From NCBI GenBank assembly GCA_028710885.1, contig JAQTTG010000003.1, forward strand, positions 356,934-420,933: a DNA stretch of 64,000 nucleotides. Direction: 5' to 3'. The translations under genes and the position numbers were made by a program. Positions within the stretch are counted from its first letter, which is position 1; each line of letters begins with the position of its first letter. This DNA is from Sulfuricurvum sp. (GTDB taxonomy: Bacteria; Campylobacterota; Campylobacteria; Campylobacterales; Sulfurimonadaceae). The notes below the pieces were generated by a model. That model saw only the letters and a list, made by a program, of their open reading frames with translations. It did no database searches and was not told the origin of the DNA. Below, piece by piece: positions 25,621 through 35,333 of the stretch.

Positions 25621-26730
25621 ATGAATAATTCAATAAAAATAACGATTTTAGCCATTGTCGCGGTACTTGGTTTAGTAATAGGTTTAGTAACGCAAAGCGT
25701 TGGTATATTAGTTGGTGTTGTAGTAGTTGTATTGTTGGTAGGTATAGGTTTAATTGCAAGTAATAATAACGCAAATGAGTCTGTTTTAAGACAACTGGAT
25801 AATTTTATTCAGTTGATGCAGTTCAAGCGAAATCGCTTACCTATATTGGATGCTGTAATAGGGAGTAGTGAAGAAAAATTAAATGCTTTGGCTAAAGCTC
25901 ATGAGGAATCACTGCAACAAGATACGTTGGTGGCGGGCGAAATGGTACTATTAGCAGATAAAGTACGACAAGGACATTATGCATGTCGTATCGGTAGTGA
26001 TACGAAAACACCACATGTACACATACTTAGAAAAACAATGAACAGTATGTTGGATGCGACAGAAGCCAATCTTGAGAATGCAATTCGTGTATTAGAAGCA
26101 TTAAGTGAAGGAAAATTTTCTACTCGTGCAGAGATTAAGGTTGAGGGAAAAATGGGGCAAATGCTCTCTAAAATCAACGATCTCGGTGCCGCATTGGAAT
26201 CGATGGAGAAACAAAATAATGATGCCAAAGAGGTATTAGATACTAACACCAAGACTCTAAGAGCAACTATAGATGATCTCCGCACCACTAAATTTGTGGA
26301 ATTAAACGGCATGATCAACTCTACCGTAGATCGGATTCAAAGTGTTGCCGGTAAAGAGCATGAACTTTCCGGAAATCTTCAGGCGCTTGTTGGAAATGCC
26401 CAAGAGACGAAAGCGATTTTAGTTACTATCGGTGATATTGCAGATCAAACTAATCTTCTAGCACTTAATGCAGCGATCGAAGCGGCTCGCGCAGGTGAAC
26501 ATGGGCGAGGATTTGCCGTCGTTGCGGATGAGGTTCGCAAACTTGCGGAACGAACGCAAAAAAGCCTTTCTGAAATATCTGCAACAATCAATATTCTTAT
26601 TCAAGCAATCAATGACAGTAGCGAATCGTTGAATCAAAATATGGATGAAATGGTGGATTTGACCCATTATGTCGGCACGGTGGATCAAAAAATGGATGAA
26701 CTTCTTACTTCTATGGATGCCATGAAATAA
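25621..26730 (+). CDS. methyl-accepting chemotaxis protein without periplasmic domain (CetA-like)
   Basis: Two closely spaced hydrophobic helices (residues about 6-22 and 27-46) form a membrane hairpin with no periplasmic domain. A HAMP-like/coiled-coil region and the conserved signalling core [20 protein letters not shown] followed by [19 protein letters not shown] come next. The protein has 369 residues. Lack of an input domain and an adjacent PAS gene argue for a CetA/CetB-type energy-taxis pair. It shares the signalling core with the receptor at 10135. Confidence 0.9.
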   Translation: MNNSIKITILAIVAVLGLVIGLVTQSVGILVGVVVVVLLVGIGLIASNNNANESVLRQLDNFIQLMQFKRNRLPILDAVIGSSEEKLNALAKAHEESLQQDTLVAGEMVLLADKVRQGHYACRIGSDTKTPHVHILRKTMNSMLDATEANLENAIRVLEALSEGKFSTRAEIKVEGKMGQMLSKINDLGAALESMEKQNNDAKEVLDTNTKTLRATIDDLRTTKFVELNGMINSTVDRIQSVAGKEHELSGNLQALVGNAQETKAILVTIGDIADQTNLLALNAAIEAARAGEHGRGFAVVADEVRKLAERTQKSLSEISATINILIQAINDSSESLNQNMDEMVDLTHYVGTVDQKMDELLTSMDAMK

Positions 26731-26759
26731 TATTGTGTGATCAAAATTCAAAAGCATTA

Positions 26760-29651
26760 CTACCTATTTAGTAGCGCTTCGAATTGTTTTGCGGGGACCG
26801 GACGGCTTTTTAGAAAACCTTGATAATAATGGCACCCTTGTTGTTTCAAGAAGTCGGCTTGTTCACTGTGCTCAACCCCTTCGGCTAAAATTTGGTATCC
26901 TAACACTTCTGACATAGCAATAATTGCTTTGACAATAGCAGTATCATCTTTTTTGTACGGAACATCATCAATAAAACTTTTATCAATTTTGAGAATGTCG
27001 ATTGGAAAATGTCTGAGATAACTGTAGGATGAATACCCAGTTCCAAAGTCATCAATTGCGATGCTGATTCCTTTGGAACGCAATGAGTGAAGCATAATTG
27101 CCAATTCTTCTTCATGTTTCATCATGGCACTCTCAGTAAGTTCTAATACGAGTTTTTCAGCTGGAAAACCACTTTCTTTTAAAATACTTTCCACTATTTT
27201 AAGAAGATCTTGATGTCGAAGTTGTTGCAAAGAGACATTGACGGATAGGTGAAAATTGTATCCCAGATCACTCCATTTTTTACCTTGCTTGCATGACTCT
27301 TTTAAAGTCCACTCACCTATGTGGGCTATGAGTCCACTCTCTTCCGCGATTGGAATAAATACTGATGGCAAGATAAGCCCTCTCTCGGGATGATTCCAGC
27401 GTATGAGAGCTTCAGCACCAATGATTCTGTTAGATTCTATATGAACTTGAGGTTGATAGTACATCTCGAATTCATTATTTTCCAATGCATGAAAAAGCTC
27501 GTTTTGATAACGGATACGTTCTTGAGCAGATAATGTTAGTTCGTCAGAATAAAACCGATAGCAATTGCGTCCTTCATGTTTAGCTTTAAAAAGAGCTGCA
27601 TCGGCAAATTGAAGGAGCTCATTAGGGTAAACTTCTTCTCTGGATAGGATGACAATTCCTACGCTTACACCTATATGAACTTCAACATTATTGGAAAGGA
27701 TATAGGGCTCAGAGAGCACTTTAATCATCTCTTTTGCAACATGAGCAGCATCTTCTTTGGTATGCATTCTTTCTAATACAAGGATAAACTCATCACCGCT
27801 TAGATGCGAGATAAGATCTTCTTTTCGTATTTTATTTTCTAATCGTTTAGCAACTTGAATCAGAAGTTCATCGCCGATGTGGTGTCCAAAACTGTCATTA
27901 ACATCTCTAAAATGATCTAAATCAAACATTAGAACAGCTGAGTTTTTTTCTTCACGTTGATTACGGTGGATTAATTTTTGGAGATGGCTTAGTAAAAATG
28001 TTCGATTAGCTAAACCGGTTAATATATCATAATTAGCTAAGCGTTCCAACTCGAATTCATACATTTTTTGTAGGGTAATATCTTGTATCATCCCTTGTGC
28101 TTTGACATACGTTCCTGCTTTATCTTTTATAAACTTTGCAGAAGCGCTGATCCATCGTATTTCATTATCTACTACAATACGATGTGTTGATGCATAATGA
28201 CCTGTTTGGAGTCCTTCTAGCAGTTTAGTCTTGACCATTTGACGATCATCCGGATGTTCGATTTCGAGGAGTCTCTCTAATCCTCCCTGATCAAAATTTG
28301 GAACACCATAAATTTTGCATGCTTCTTCTGAACCGGTAAAAATATTATTTTTAATATCCCATGTCCAGCTTCCGACATGTGCTAATTCTTCGGCAGCCTG
28401 TAGCTCGCTGTCGATTTGTAAGAGTTGCTCTTCTTTTTCTTTTCTTTCAGTGATGTCCCGCGCAATACCCAATACACCAAAAGTATTGCCATCTGAATCT
28501 TTGATAGGTGTTTTGATAGTATCAAACATCCCTTCATAACTGCCATCGGCAAAAATTAGATACTCTTCATTATGTAGAGGTCTGTCCGCTGTCATAGCCA
28601 TTTTGTCATGCTCACGAAAAAATTCTGCAAGTTCAGGCGATGCAAAATCAAAATCATTTTTTCCGATCAGTTCTGAATGCGGCACGTTATACAAACGCTC
28701 AAACATTTTATTACATGTGATATAGGTACCTTGATCATCTTTGAGCCATACAAGATCTGGAATAGTATTGATGACGAGATCGAGTAGATTTGTTTGCTCT
28801 GTGAGCAACTTTTTATGTTCAATCAACTTTGCGAGGGCTTCACTTTTTTGTTCGATGGTTTGAATCAAAAAATCAAAATATGAACCATGGATTGCTTTTA
28901 ACACATCAAAACGTTCAACTAACCCGATTACTTGATTGTCATCATTGATAACAATCAATTGATGGGTGCCGTGTTTGGTTAATAAGCTCGCGGCTTCTTG
29001 CAATAAAATGGATTTAGAGACAAAATAAATTTCTTTAGAAATTAATGTATCAATGGGTGTTTTTTGTGTATTGGTCACATGTGTAAAATAATGGGCGATT
29101 GTACGCTCATGAACTATTCCTACTGGTTTGAGGTTCTCAATAACGATTGCATAATCTGAATGTTGTTCACTCATCAGTTTTGCAACCTGTTGAATCGATG
29201 TCCCAGGTTCAATCATGAGTGGTGTTCGATCCATTATTTGTTCAATTATTTGTATTTTGCTCAGATGTTCAAACCCCATATGGCGTATAAAATCACCTTC
29301 ACTGACAATTCCGAGATATTTATTCTCTTCATTTGTAACAATAAGATGACGGTATCCTTTGTCTGCTAGAAGAATATATGCATCATGTAAATAGGTAGAA
29401 TCCGGTACGGTAAAGAGTTTATTGGACATGATAGTGGAAAGTTCATCTGTTATCGGTATACCCTTTGCAATGATTTTTAGTGCATCATACTCGGTAAAAA
29501 TACCTATCGGATGTTCATCTTTATCAGTGATAATGATGGAACTGATACTGTCAGTAGACATAATATTGAGAGCATCTGCAATCGTATTATTTGGCTTTAA
29601 AATACCGTTTTTATCAAATTGTATTAGGCTGTTTAATCGCAATTTATTCAT
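26760..29651 (-). CDS. CBS-PAS-GGDEF-EAL protein (cyclic-di-GMP turnover)
   Basis: This soluble 963-residue protein has four CBS motifs (two Bateman modules, residues about 10-265), e.g. DALNIMSTDSISSIIITDKD and DTLISKEIYFVSKSILLQEA. Two PAS domains follow (about 285-525; first PDLVWLKDDQGTYITCNKMF). Then comes GGDEF with the variant SGDEF (SHLSGDEFILVLERM), and an EAL domain with EALIRWNHP, DDFGTGYSSYSYL and KIDKSFIDD intact. The phosphodiesterase half therefore looks active. The cyclase half may still be active, since a small residue is tolerated at the first position. CBS modules usually sense adenine nucleotides or SAM, so energy status may be the input. Confidence 0.92.
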   Translation of the reverse strand: MNKLRLNSLIQFDKNGILKPNNTIADALNIMSTDSISSIIITDKDEHPIGIFTEYDALKIIAKGIPITDELSTIMSNKLFTVPDSTYLHDAYILLADKGYRHLIVTNEENKYLGIVSEGDFIRHMGFEHLSKIQIIEQIMDRTPLMIEPGTSIQQVAKLMSEQHSDYAIVIENLKPVGIVHERTIAHYFTHVTNTQKTPIDTLISKEIYFVSKSILLQEAASLLTKHGTHQLIVINDDNQVIGLVERFDVLKAIHGSYFDFLIQTIEQKSEALAKLIEHKKLLTEQTNLLDLVINTIPDLVWLKDDQGTYITCNKMFERLYNVPHSELIGKNDFDFASPELAEFFREHDKMAMTADRPLHNEEYLIFADGSYEGMFDTIKTPIKDSDGNTFGVLGIARDITERKEKEEQLLQIDSELQAAEELAHVGSWTWDIKNNIFTGSEEACKIYGVPNFDQGGLERLLEIEHPDDRQMVKTKLLEGLQTGHYASTHRIVVDNEIRWISASAKFIKDKAGTYVKAQGMIQDITLQKMYEFELERLANYDILTGLANRTFLLSHLQKLIHRNQREEKNSAVLMFDLDHFRDVNDSFGHHIGDELLIQVAKRLENKIRKEDLISHLSGDEFILVLERMHTKEDAAHVAKEMIKVLSEPYILSNNVEVHIGVSVGIVILSREEVYPNELLQFADAALFKAKHEGRNCYRFYSDELTLSAQERIRYQNELFHALENNEFEMYYQPQVHIESNRIIGAEALIRWNHPERGLILPSVFIPIAEESGLIAHIGEWTLKESCKQGKKWSDLGYNFHLSVNVSLQQLRHQDLLKIVESILKESGFPAEKLVLELTESAMMKHEEELAIMLHSLRSKGISIAIDDFGTGYSSYSYLRHFPIDILKIDKSFIDDVPYKKDDTAIVKAIIAMSEVLGYQILAEGVEHSEQADFLKQQGCHYYQGFLKSRPVPAKQFEALLNR

Positions 29652-29768
29652 ATTTAGTTCTTTTTAGAGTGAGAGATAAAGAGATGATTATAACTTGTCG
29701 TACTGAAATAAATGGTTATCGTATCAAAAGTTTGAGTATGATTTCAAAAACAAATAAAATGGAAAAAG

Positions 29769-32366
29769 ATGATGCAAGAACATAAAACAATATATTTCAA
29801 AGATTATATTCTCAGCCCATATACGGTCGTAAGCTGTTCGCTTGAATTTATTATTGAAAATAGCTCTACCCGTGTTGAAAACATCATGGAAATACGCCGT
29901 CAAAATCCTGAAGCCAAAGAGTTGCATTTAGATGGAGAAAAACTCGATCTGGAGTTGATTTGGGTCAATGACGAACTGCTTGATGCAACAAAATATACAC
30001 TGCAAGAGAGTACCCTTATTCTCCCGCTTGATATGGATACTGCACGTATTCGAGTCATTAATCGTATTTATCCGGATGAGAATACCGAGCTCGAAGGGCT
30101 TTATCGTTCCGGAGGTATTTGGTGTACCCAAAATGAGCCGGAAGGGTTCCGTCGCATCACCTATTTTATCGATCGTCCAGATGTTATGGCAAAATTTACT
30201 ACAAAAATTATTGCTAATCAAGAAAGTTGTCCCATATTGCTTAGTAACGGAAATCTCAGAGGTGTGGCGACATTGGATAATGGTAAACATCTGGCTCTTT
30301 GGGAAGATCCTATTCCAAAACCATGTTATTTATTTGCATTGGTTGCCGGAGATTTAGGTAGTATTAAAGATACCTATACGACGATAAGCGGAAAAAATGT
30401 GGATTTGGCAATTTATTGTGATCGCGGAAATGAAGAGAAATGTCATCATGCGATGAAGTCGTTAAAAAAATCGATGGAATGGGATGAATATACTTATGGG
30501 CGAGAGTATGATCTGGAGATTTATAACATTGTTGCGGTAGATAGTTTCAATATGGGTGCAATGGAGAATAAAGGGCTTAATATTTTTAATTCTCATTATG
30601 TATTAGCCGATGAAGAGACAGCAACTGATAGTGATTTTATGGGGATTGAAAGTGTGATAGCACATGAATATTTTCATAACTGGACTGGAAACCGTATTAC
30701 TTGCCGTAACTGGTTTGAGTTGACCTTGAAAGAGGGTTTGACAGTTTTTAGAGATCAATCTTTCAGTGCCGATATGAATTCCGAGCTGACACAGCGGATT
30801 GATGATGTCAGAGCACTGCGTGAACGCCAGTTTGTCGAAGATGCAGGACCAACTGCTCATCCGATTAAACCTGATCATTATATGGAAATCAATAACTTTT
30901 ATACGGCAACCGTTTATGAAAAAGGGGCTGAGGTTATTCGGATGATGTACACGGTATTGGGTCGTGAGAAATTCCGTGCGGCTATGGATTATTATTTTGA
31001 AAAATTTGACGGTCAAGCTATTGGAACCGAGGAGTTTCTTGAATCCATGCAGAGCCAGAGCCCGGTAGATTTGACCAAATTTAAGCGATGGTATGCACAA
31101 GAGCGCACTCCAACCTTGTCGATCACTACACAGTATGATGAATCGTTGTACCAATTGAAAATGACGATTACTCAGAAAATTCCTCAAAATACTCATAATC
31201 AAGAACAGCTTCCGTATGCAATGCCATTTAAAATCGCGTTGCTTTCTGAATCAGGAGAAGAGTATCCTTTGATAACGTCTGATATTACTCTTTTAAACGG
31301 GGACACATTGTGGATAGAGGATATTGTTAGCATCATTGTGTTTGATGATATTCGCAGTAAGCCAAGACTCTCGCTTAATCGTCATTTTAGTGCACCCGTC
31401 ATGGTTGAATGCGACGAGATAGATTACCCGTTTTTGATGGCAAATGACACGGACGGTTTTGTTCGCTATGAGGCTGCTCAACAATTTGCGATACAAACAC
31501 TTGAATCGATGATGGCGGGAAATGCAGTAGATGAGCAGTTCGTTCAAAGTTATGGAATTATTTTGGAAGATTCTTCACTAGATGCTATGTTTAAGGGACA
31601 ATTATTGGAACTTCCTACAATTACCTCTTTGATGCAACGCCAAAAAGTTATTGACGTGGAATCGATTGTAAAGGTACAAGAAACATTAAAAATGCTCTTA
31701 GCTACACGATATGAAGATAGATTAAAGAGAGAAATTGAAGCATTGTATGAGCCGTTAAATACATATACAGATGGTATCAGTATAGGGAGACGGGCACTTA
31801 AAAATCGCTTATTATCTCTATTAATAACGGTGCAGGATGAACAAGTTTATGAATTGTGCAGCCGTCATTATGAAGAGTCATCTTCTATGAGTGAGAGACT
31901 TGTAGCATTGGATCTTCTTGAAAATTATGCACCGGACCGTGCAAAAAGTGCATTTGAAGATTTTTACACTCGATATCGTGATCAAACCTTGGTAATGAAC
32001 AAATATTTAACTATTTGTGCTTCATCTCGGCGTGTTGGAGTGCTTGAGAGGGTAATAGATCTACAAAATGATCCAGTATATGATATTAAGGTTCCAAACT
32101 TAGTTCGTTCACTGATTGGAAGCTTTGCCCGTAACCCGGTTGCTTTTTATGATGTGAGTGGGCAAGGATTTAAATTTGTTGCTGATAAAGTGATCGAAGT
32201 TGATGCACTTAATCCTCAGATAGCTTCAGGTCTTGCCGGTGCATTTAAAAACTATGGAAAACTTTCAGTAGAGCAAAAAGGACAGATGGAGAGAGAATTG
32301 GAGCGGATTAAAAATCATCCAAATCTTTCAAATAATGTGTATGAAATAGTAACGAAAATATTATAG
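29769..32366 (+). CDS. pepN: aminopeptidase N (M1 family)
   Basis: This zinc aminopeptidase removes N-terminal residues from peptides in the cytoplasm. The exopeptidase motif is GAMENKGLNIFN (about residue 263). The zinc site is HEYFHNWTGNRITCRNWFEL (His at about 299 and 303, Glu downstream). At 865 residues, with a C-terminal helical DUF3458-type region, it matches bacterial PepN. The start ATG 29769 lies after GGAAAAAG. It is divergent from the c-di-GMP gene, and the pair share a 117-bp upstream region. Confidence 0.96.
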   Translation: MMQEHKTIYFKDYILSPYTVVSCSLEFIIENSSTRVENIMEIRRQNPEAKELHLDGEKLDLELIWVNDELLDATKYTLQESTLILPLDMDTARIRVINRIYPDENTELEGLYRSGGIWCTQNEPEGFRRITYFIDRPDVMAKFTTKIIANQESCPILLSNGNLRGVATLDNGKHLALWEDPIPKPCYLFALVAGDLGSIKDTYTTISGKNVDLAIYCDRGNEEKCHHAMKSLKKSMEWDEYTYGREYDLEIYNIVAVDSFNMGAMENKGLNIFNSHYVLADEETATDSDFMGIESVIAHEYFHNWTGNRITCRNWFELTLKEGLTVFRDQSFSADMNSELTQRIDDVRALRERQFVEDAGPTAHPIKPDHYMEINNFYTATVYEKGAEVIRMMYTVLGREKFRAAMDYYFEKFDGQAIGTEEFLESMQSQSPVDLTKFKRWYAQERTPTLSITTQYDESLYQLKMTITQKIPQNTHNQEQLPYAMPFKIALLSESGEEYPLITSDITLLNGDTLWIEDIVSIIVFDDIRSKPRLSLNRHFSAPVMVECDEIDYPFLMANDTDGFVRYEAAQQFAIQTLESMMAGNAVDEQFVQSYGIILEDSSLDAMFKGQLLELPTITSLMQRQKVIDVESIVKVQETLKMLLATRYEDRLKREIEALYEPLNTYTDGISIGRRALKNRLLSLLITVQDEQVYELCSRHYEESSSMSERLVALDLLENYAPDRAKSAFEDFYTRYRDQTLVMNKYLTICASSRRVGVLERVIDLQNDPVYDIKVPNLVRSLIGSFARNPVAFYDVSGQGFKFVADKVIEVDALNPQIASGLAGAFKNYGKLSVEQKGQMERELERIKNHPNLSNNVYEIVTKIL

Positions 32367-32710
32367 AAGTAGATTTTATCACTGAAATACGGGGATATTA
32401 TTGCGTATTTTCTTTAGTTAAAATGTTTAAATAATACTATTTTTGATAGGGATGCAAATTGATTATTTGCTAATTATAAACAGTAGTGGCGTTTAAAATG
32501 AATATAGTTAAATATTTTATTCGTCATAAGTATTTTTTATTTTCTAAAGCAATATTTTGCTTATATGTAGAGATTGGGAAAAAAAGTAACACAAGCTTCT
32601 TTTGTGATATATCTAGTCTAAAATACAAGGCTTATTTTAAGTATGTGATATAATTGTGATGTAATGGTATTATAATCGTCCTTTATGGAATTAATTTTGA
32701 AGGAGAATCA
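32367..32710 (+). promoter_or_regulatory. 344-bp intergenic region with promoter elements for the second SQR
   Basis: This is a very AT-rich gap. Near its left end AAATACG (32385-32391) pairs with CGTATTT (32404-32410), a weak terminator candidate for pepN. Two TATAAT boxes lie near the right end, at 32649-32654 and 32671-32676. The second is 35 nt before the SQR ATG. The SQR start has a strong site, GAAGGAG at about 32699-32705. I see no gene in it; a 51-codon ATG ORF at 32498 has no ribosome site. Confidence 0.5.
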
Positions 32711-34180
32711 ATGGCAAGAGTAGTCGTCCTCGGTGGCGGTGTCGCCGGACATACTGCAGCAACATTTGCGGCAGATTGGCTCGGAAAAGATCACGAGGTA
32801 GTGGTAGTAACCCCTAACTCAAAATGGAACTGGATCCCATCAAACATCTGGGTTGGTGTCGGTCAGATGTCTAAAGAAGAGGTTACTTTTGACCTTGCTC
32901 CTGTTTATCAAAAAGCTGGAATTACTTATAAACAAGCTAAAGCGGTAAGTCTTAACCCTGAGGGGAATGCAAGCAGCGATAAACCGTTTGTTACGATCGA
33001 GTATACCGGTCAAGGCAAAGCGGGACAAAGCGAAGATGTAACGTATGATTATTTGATCAACGCTACTGGACCAAAACTTAACTTTGCTGCGACTCCGGGT
33101 CTTGGCGATGCCAACGGTTTGGGTGAGTTTACTGTTTCTGTATGTACTGCAGACCATGCCGATCATGCAGCTCATGAATTTGCAAAAGCTATTGAAAAAA
33201 TGAAAAAAGGGGAACGTCAAAAATTCCTTGTTGGTACTGGTCACGGTATGTGTACATGTCAAGGTGCGGCATTTGAGTACATTTTCAACATCGAGCATGA
33301 ACTTCGAAAAGCAGGTGTTCGTGAAATGGCAGATCTTCAATGGATCTCTAACGAATCATTCCTCGGTGACTTTGGTATCGGTGGATTGCACATGAAACGC
33401 GGTGGTTATGCTGCATCTTCACGTCTCTTCGCAGAATCATTGTATTCTGAACGTGGTGTTAAATGGTTGATCGGTGCTCACGTTAACAAAGTTGAAAAAG
33501 GGAAAGTTTCGTATGAACTTCTCGATGGTTCAATGGGTGAGCAAGAGTTCGATTTCGCAATGTTGATCCCTCCGTTCGCGGGTGTCGGTCTCAAAGCATT
33601 CGACAAAGCAGGTGAAGATATCACTGCTACAGTATTCGCACCAAATGGTTTTATGAAAGTTGATGCAAACTATGCAGCGGGTGCGTATGAAAACTGGAAA
33701 GCGTCTGACTGGCCTCGTACATACCAAAATCCGACATACAAAAATCTCTTCGCAGCAGGTATCGCGTTTGCACCTCCGCATCCGATCTCTAAACCGATGA
33801 CAACACCAAATGGGACACAAATTTTCCCAACACCTCCACGTACAGGTATGCCAAGTGGTATTATCGGTAAAGCGGTAGCGCACAGTGTTTGTGATTTGAT
33901 CAAAAAAGGACCGGATGCACATCTTCATGAAGCATCTATGGCAGAAATGGGTGCGGCGTGTGTTGCATCAGCAGGTAAAGGTCTATTCGACGGTACTGCA
34001 GCGGCATTGACGGTTTATCCGGTTGTTCCTGACTTTGAAAAGTATCCTGGTCTTGGTCGTGATTTGGATTACACATTTGGTGAAATCGGACTTGCAGGTC
34101 ACTGGATTAAACACATCCTTCATCACATGTTTCTCTATAAAGCCAAGCTCAATCCGGGCTGGACAATGATCCCAGAATAA
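32711..34180 (+). CDS. sqr: sulfide:quinone oxidoreductase
   Basis: This flavoprotein oxidises sulfide to sulfur or polysulfide and reduces the quinone pool. The FAD fold starts VVVLGGGVAGHTAATFAADW. SQR-like features are NSKWNWIPSNIWVGVG, cysteines in TVSVCTADHA and GHGMCTCQGAAFEY, and the C-terminal flavin-binding region FAAGIAFAPPHPISKPMTTP. The C-terminus IKHILHHMFLYKAKLNPGW suits membrane attachment. It has 489 residues and no signal peptide. It belongs to a different SQR type from the Tat-bearing protein at 23652. A 53-residue gene follows after 16 nt. Confidence 0.88.
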   Translation: MARVVVLGGGVAGHTAATFAADWLGKDHEVVVVTPNSKWNWIPSNIWVGVGQMSKEEVTFDLAPVYQKAGITYKQAKAVSLNPEGNASSDKPFVTIEYTGQGKAGQSEDVTYDYLINATGPKLNFAATPGLGDANGLGEFTVSVCTADHADHAAHEFAKAIEKMKKGERQKFLVGTGHGMCTCQGAAFEYIFNIEHELRKAGVREMADLQWISNESFLGDFGIGGLHMKRGGYAASSRLFAESLYSERGVKWLIGAHVNKVEKGKVSYELLDGSMGEQEFDFAMLIPPFAGVGLKAFDKAGEDITATVFAPNGFMKVDANYAAGAYENWKASDWPRTYQNPTYKNLFAAGIAFAPPHPISKPMTTPNGTQIFPTPPRTGMPSGIIGKAVAHSVCDLIKKGPDAHLHEASMAEMGAACVASAGKGLFDGTAAALTVYPVVPDFEKYPGLGRDLDYTFGEIGLAGHWIKHILHHMFLYKAKLNPGWTMIPE

Positions 34181-34196
34181 AGAATAGGAGAAAATT

Positions 34197-34358
34197 ATGA
34201 ACGAAATCGAAAAATACGTAAAACCGTACGATAATAACTTTACAACAATGGTACCAACTAATTTTGTAATCAAAATGCGTACGTGCAAAATTTGGCAATT
34301 TATCCGTTTTATCATGATCAACATTAAAATGTTGATCGTAGTTCGCAAAAGCCACTAA
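34197..34358 (+). CDS. 53-residue protein downstream of sqr, unknown function
   Basis: The small ORF begins MNEIEKYVKPYDNNF and ends VVRKSH. It has a strong ribosome site (AATAGGAGAAAATT before the ATG) and sits 16 nt after the SQR stop, so translation is likely. The second half (about residues 32-49, IWQFIRFIMINIKMLIVV) is hydrophobic and basic, fitting a single membrane helix or a peripheral helix. A hairpin follows at 34362. It may be an accessory peptide of SQR, but no homologous family comes to mind. Confidence 0.75.
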   Translation: MNEIEKYVKPYDNNFTTMVPTNFVIKMRTCKIWQFIRFIMINIKMLIVVRKSH

Positions 34359-34361
34359 GAA

Positions 34362-34379
34362 AAGCCCCTTCCGGGGCTT
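34362..34379. terminator. hairpin terminator after the sqr unit
   Basis: AAGCCCC (34362-34368) pairs with GGGGCTT (34373-34379) around TTCC. It lies 3 nt after the small-gene stop. There is no T-run on the plus strand but an AGAAAA run precedes it, so it would work better on the minus strand. It is the likely 3' end of the sqr transcript. Confidence 0.55.
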
Positions 34380-34402
34380 CACTCCCTCATGAAAGTTTTC
34401 TA

Positions 34403-35224
34403 ATGATTAAAGAATTGATCACCTACCCTGACGAGAGAATCCGATACATTTCGGCGGACATACGAAAGTTTGATGATGAATTGTTTGAACTACTCGAAAA
34501 TATGCGCGATACGATGGAACATAATGCATTGGATGCTATTTCCGCGATACAAATTGCTATCCCTTTTAGTGCTATTTTGATCCAAAACGGTGATGAATTG
34601 ATAGAGATGATCAATGCGCGTCTTATATTGACGGATGGGAATGAAGAAGTAGATGAAGTGAGCCCGTATTTCCCAAAAGGGTTCAGCGCTAAAATAAAGC
34701 GTTACGGGAAAATCAAAGTAGTGTATGAAAACCGTCAGGGTGAATTGTGTCATCTTGATGCCGAAGGGGAGCTCTCCTTTCGATTGCAACGTCAGATGGA
34801 TTTTCTTTTTGGAGGGACTCTTTTAGATAAACTCGCTCAAAAAGAGCGTAAAGCTGCGGAAGAGATTTTAGTTTCCCAGCATGAGGGTGTATACGATTTC
34901 GGAGTCTCTTGTCCAACCGTATTTATTCGCGATTATTATAAAAAAGCTGCAAAATACATTATGGGTGGTGTAGCACTTAGTTTTATTACCCCATTTTTTG
35001 TCTCAAAAGAAATACAACAAATCATTTTTTCTATTGATAAAATAGCTCTTTTAGCGGTTCCCATTTTAATGGTTATCTATTTCTTTTACGCGCAACATGA
35101 AGCAAAACTTTATAAACAATGTACAAGCTGTCAGATTGGAAATATAATTGGAACGGTAGTAATTATGGCATTTCAGCTGTTAATTGTCGCTTTGGGTCTG
35201 TTCTTTTGGTTGGCACCTAAATAA
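34403..35224 (+). CDS. peptide deformylase-like pseudoenzyme with C-terminal membrane domain
   Basis: Residues 1-165 follow the peptide deformylase layout: ITYPDERIRYISADIRKFDD at the start, then the equivalent of the GLAAPQ loop, here AISAIQI. The zinc helix usually reads QHELDHLxG; here it is LQRQMDFLFGGTLLDKL. Both His and the catalytic Glu are replaced (Arg, Phe, Gln), and no EGC-type Cys motif is visible. The fold may persist without catalysis. Residues about 190-273 add three hydrophobic helices, unlike any standard Def. There is a CTSC pair between helices. The function is unknown. A bona fide def should exist elsewhere in the genome. Confidence 0.75.
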   Translation: MIKELITYPDERIRYISADIRKFDDELFELLENMRDTMEHNALDAISAIQIAIPFSAILIQNGDELIEMINARLILTDGNEEVDEVSPYFPKGFSAKIKRYGKIKVVYENRQGELCHLDAEGELSFRLQRQMDFLFGGTLLDKLAQKERKAAEEILVSQHEGVYDFGVSCPTVFIRDYYKKAAKYIMGGVALSFITPFFVSKEIQQIIFSIDKIALLAVPILMVIYFFYAQHEAKLYKQCTSCQIGNIIGTVVIMAFQLLIVALGLFFWLAPK

Positions 35225-35254
35225 TTTAAAATTATAATATAAACTTTTTTATAG

Positions 35255-35263
35255 TGCTATAAT
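35255..35263 (+). promoter_or_regulatory. extended -10 promoter (TGCTATAAT) for the hybrid kinase gene
   Basis: TGCTATAAT is a TGnTATAAT extended -10 element, 71 nt before the kinase ATG at 35334, in an AT-rich gap. Extended -10 promoters need little or no -35, and none is evident. Confidence 0.5.
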
Positions 35264-35333
35264 ATGATTATTATTTAATGCATTTTTATTTATTTGAAAT
35301 CAAAAATATCGATGCGAATGCTCCGGAGAGTTG

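Noticed and set aside
32498..32653. 51-codon ORF starting MNIVKYFIRH in the pre-sqr gap
   Set aside because: No Shine-Dalgarno, AT-driven composition, and it runs into the promoter region of sqr.
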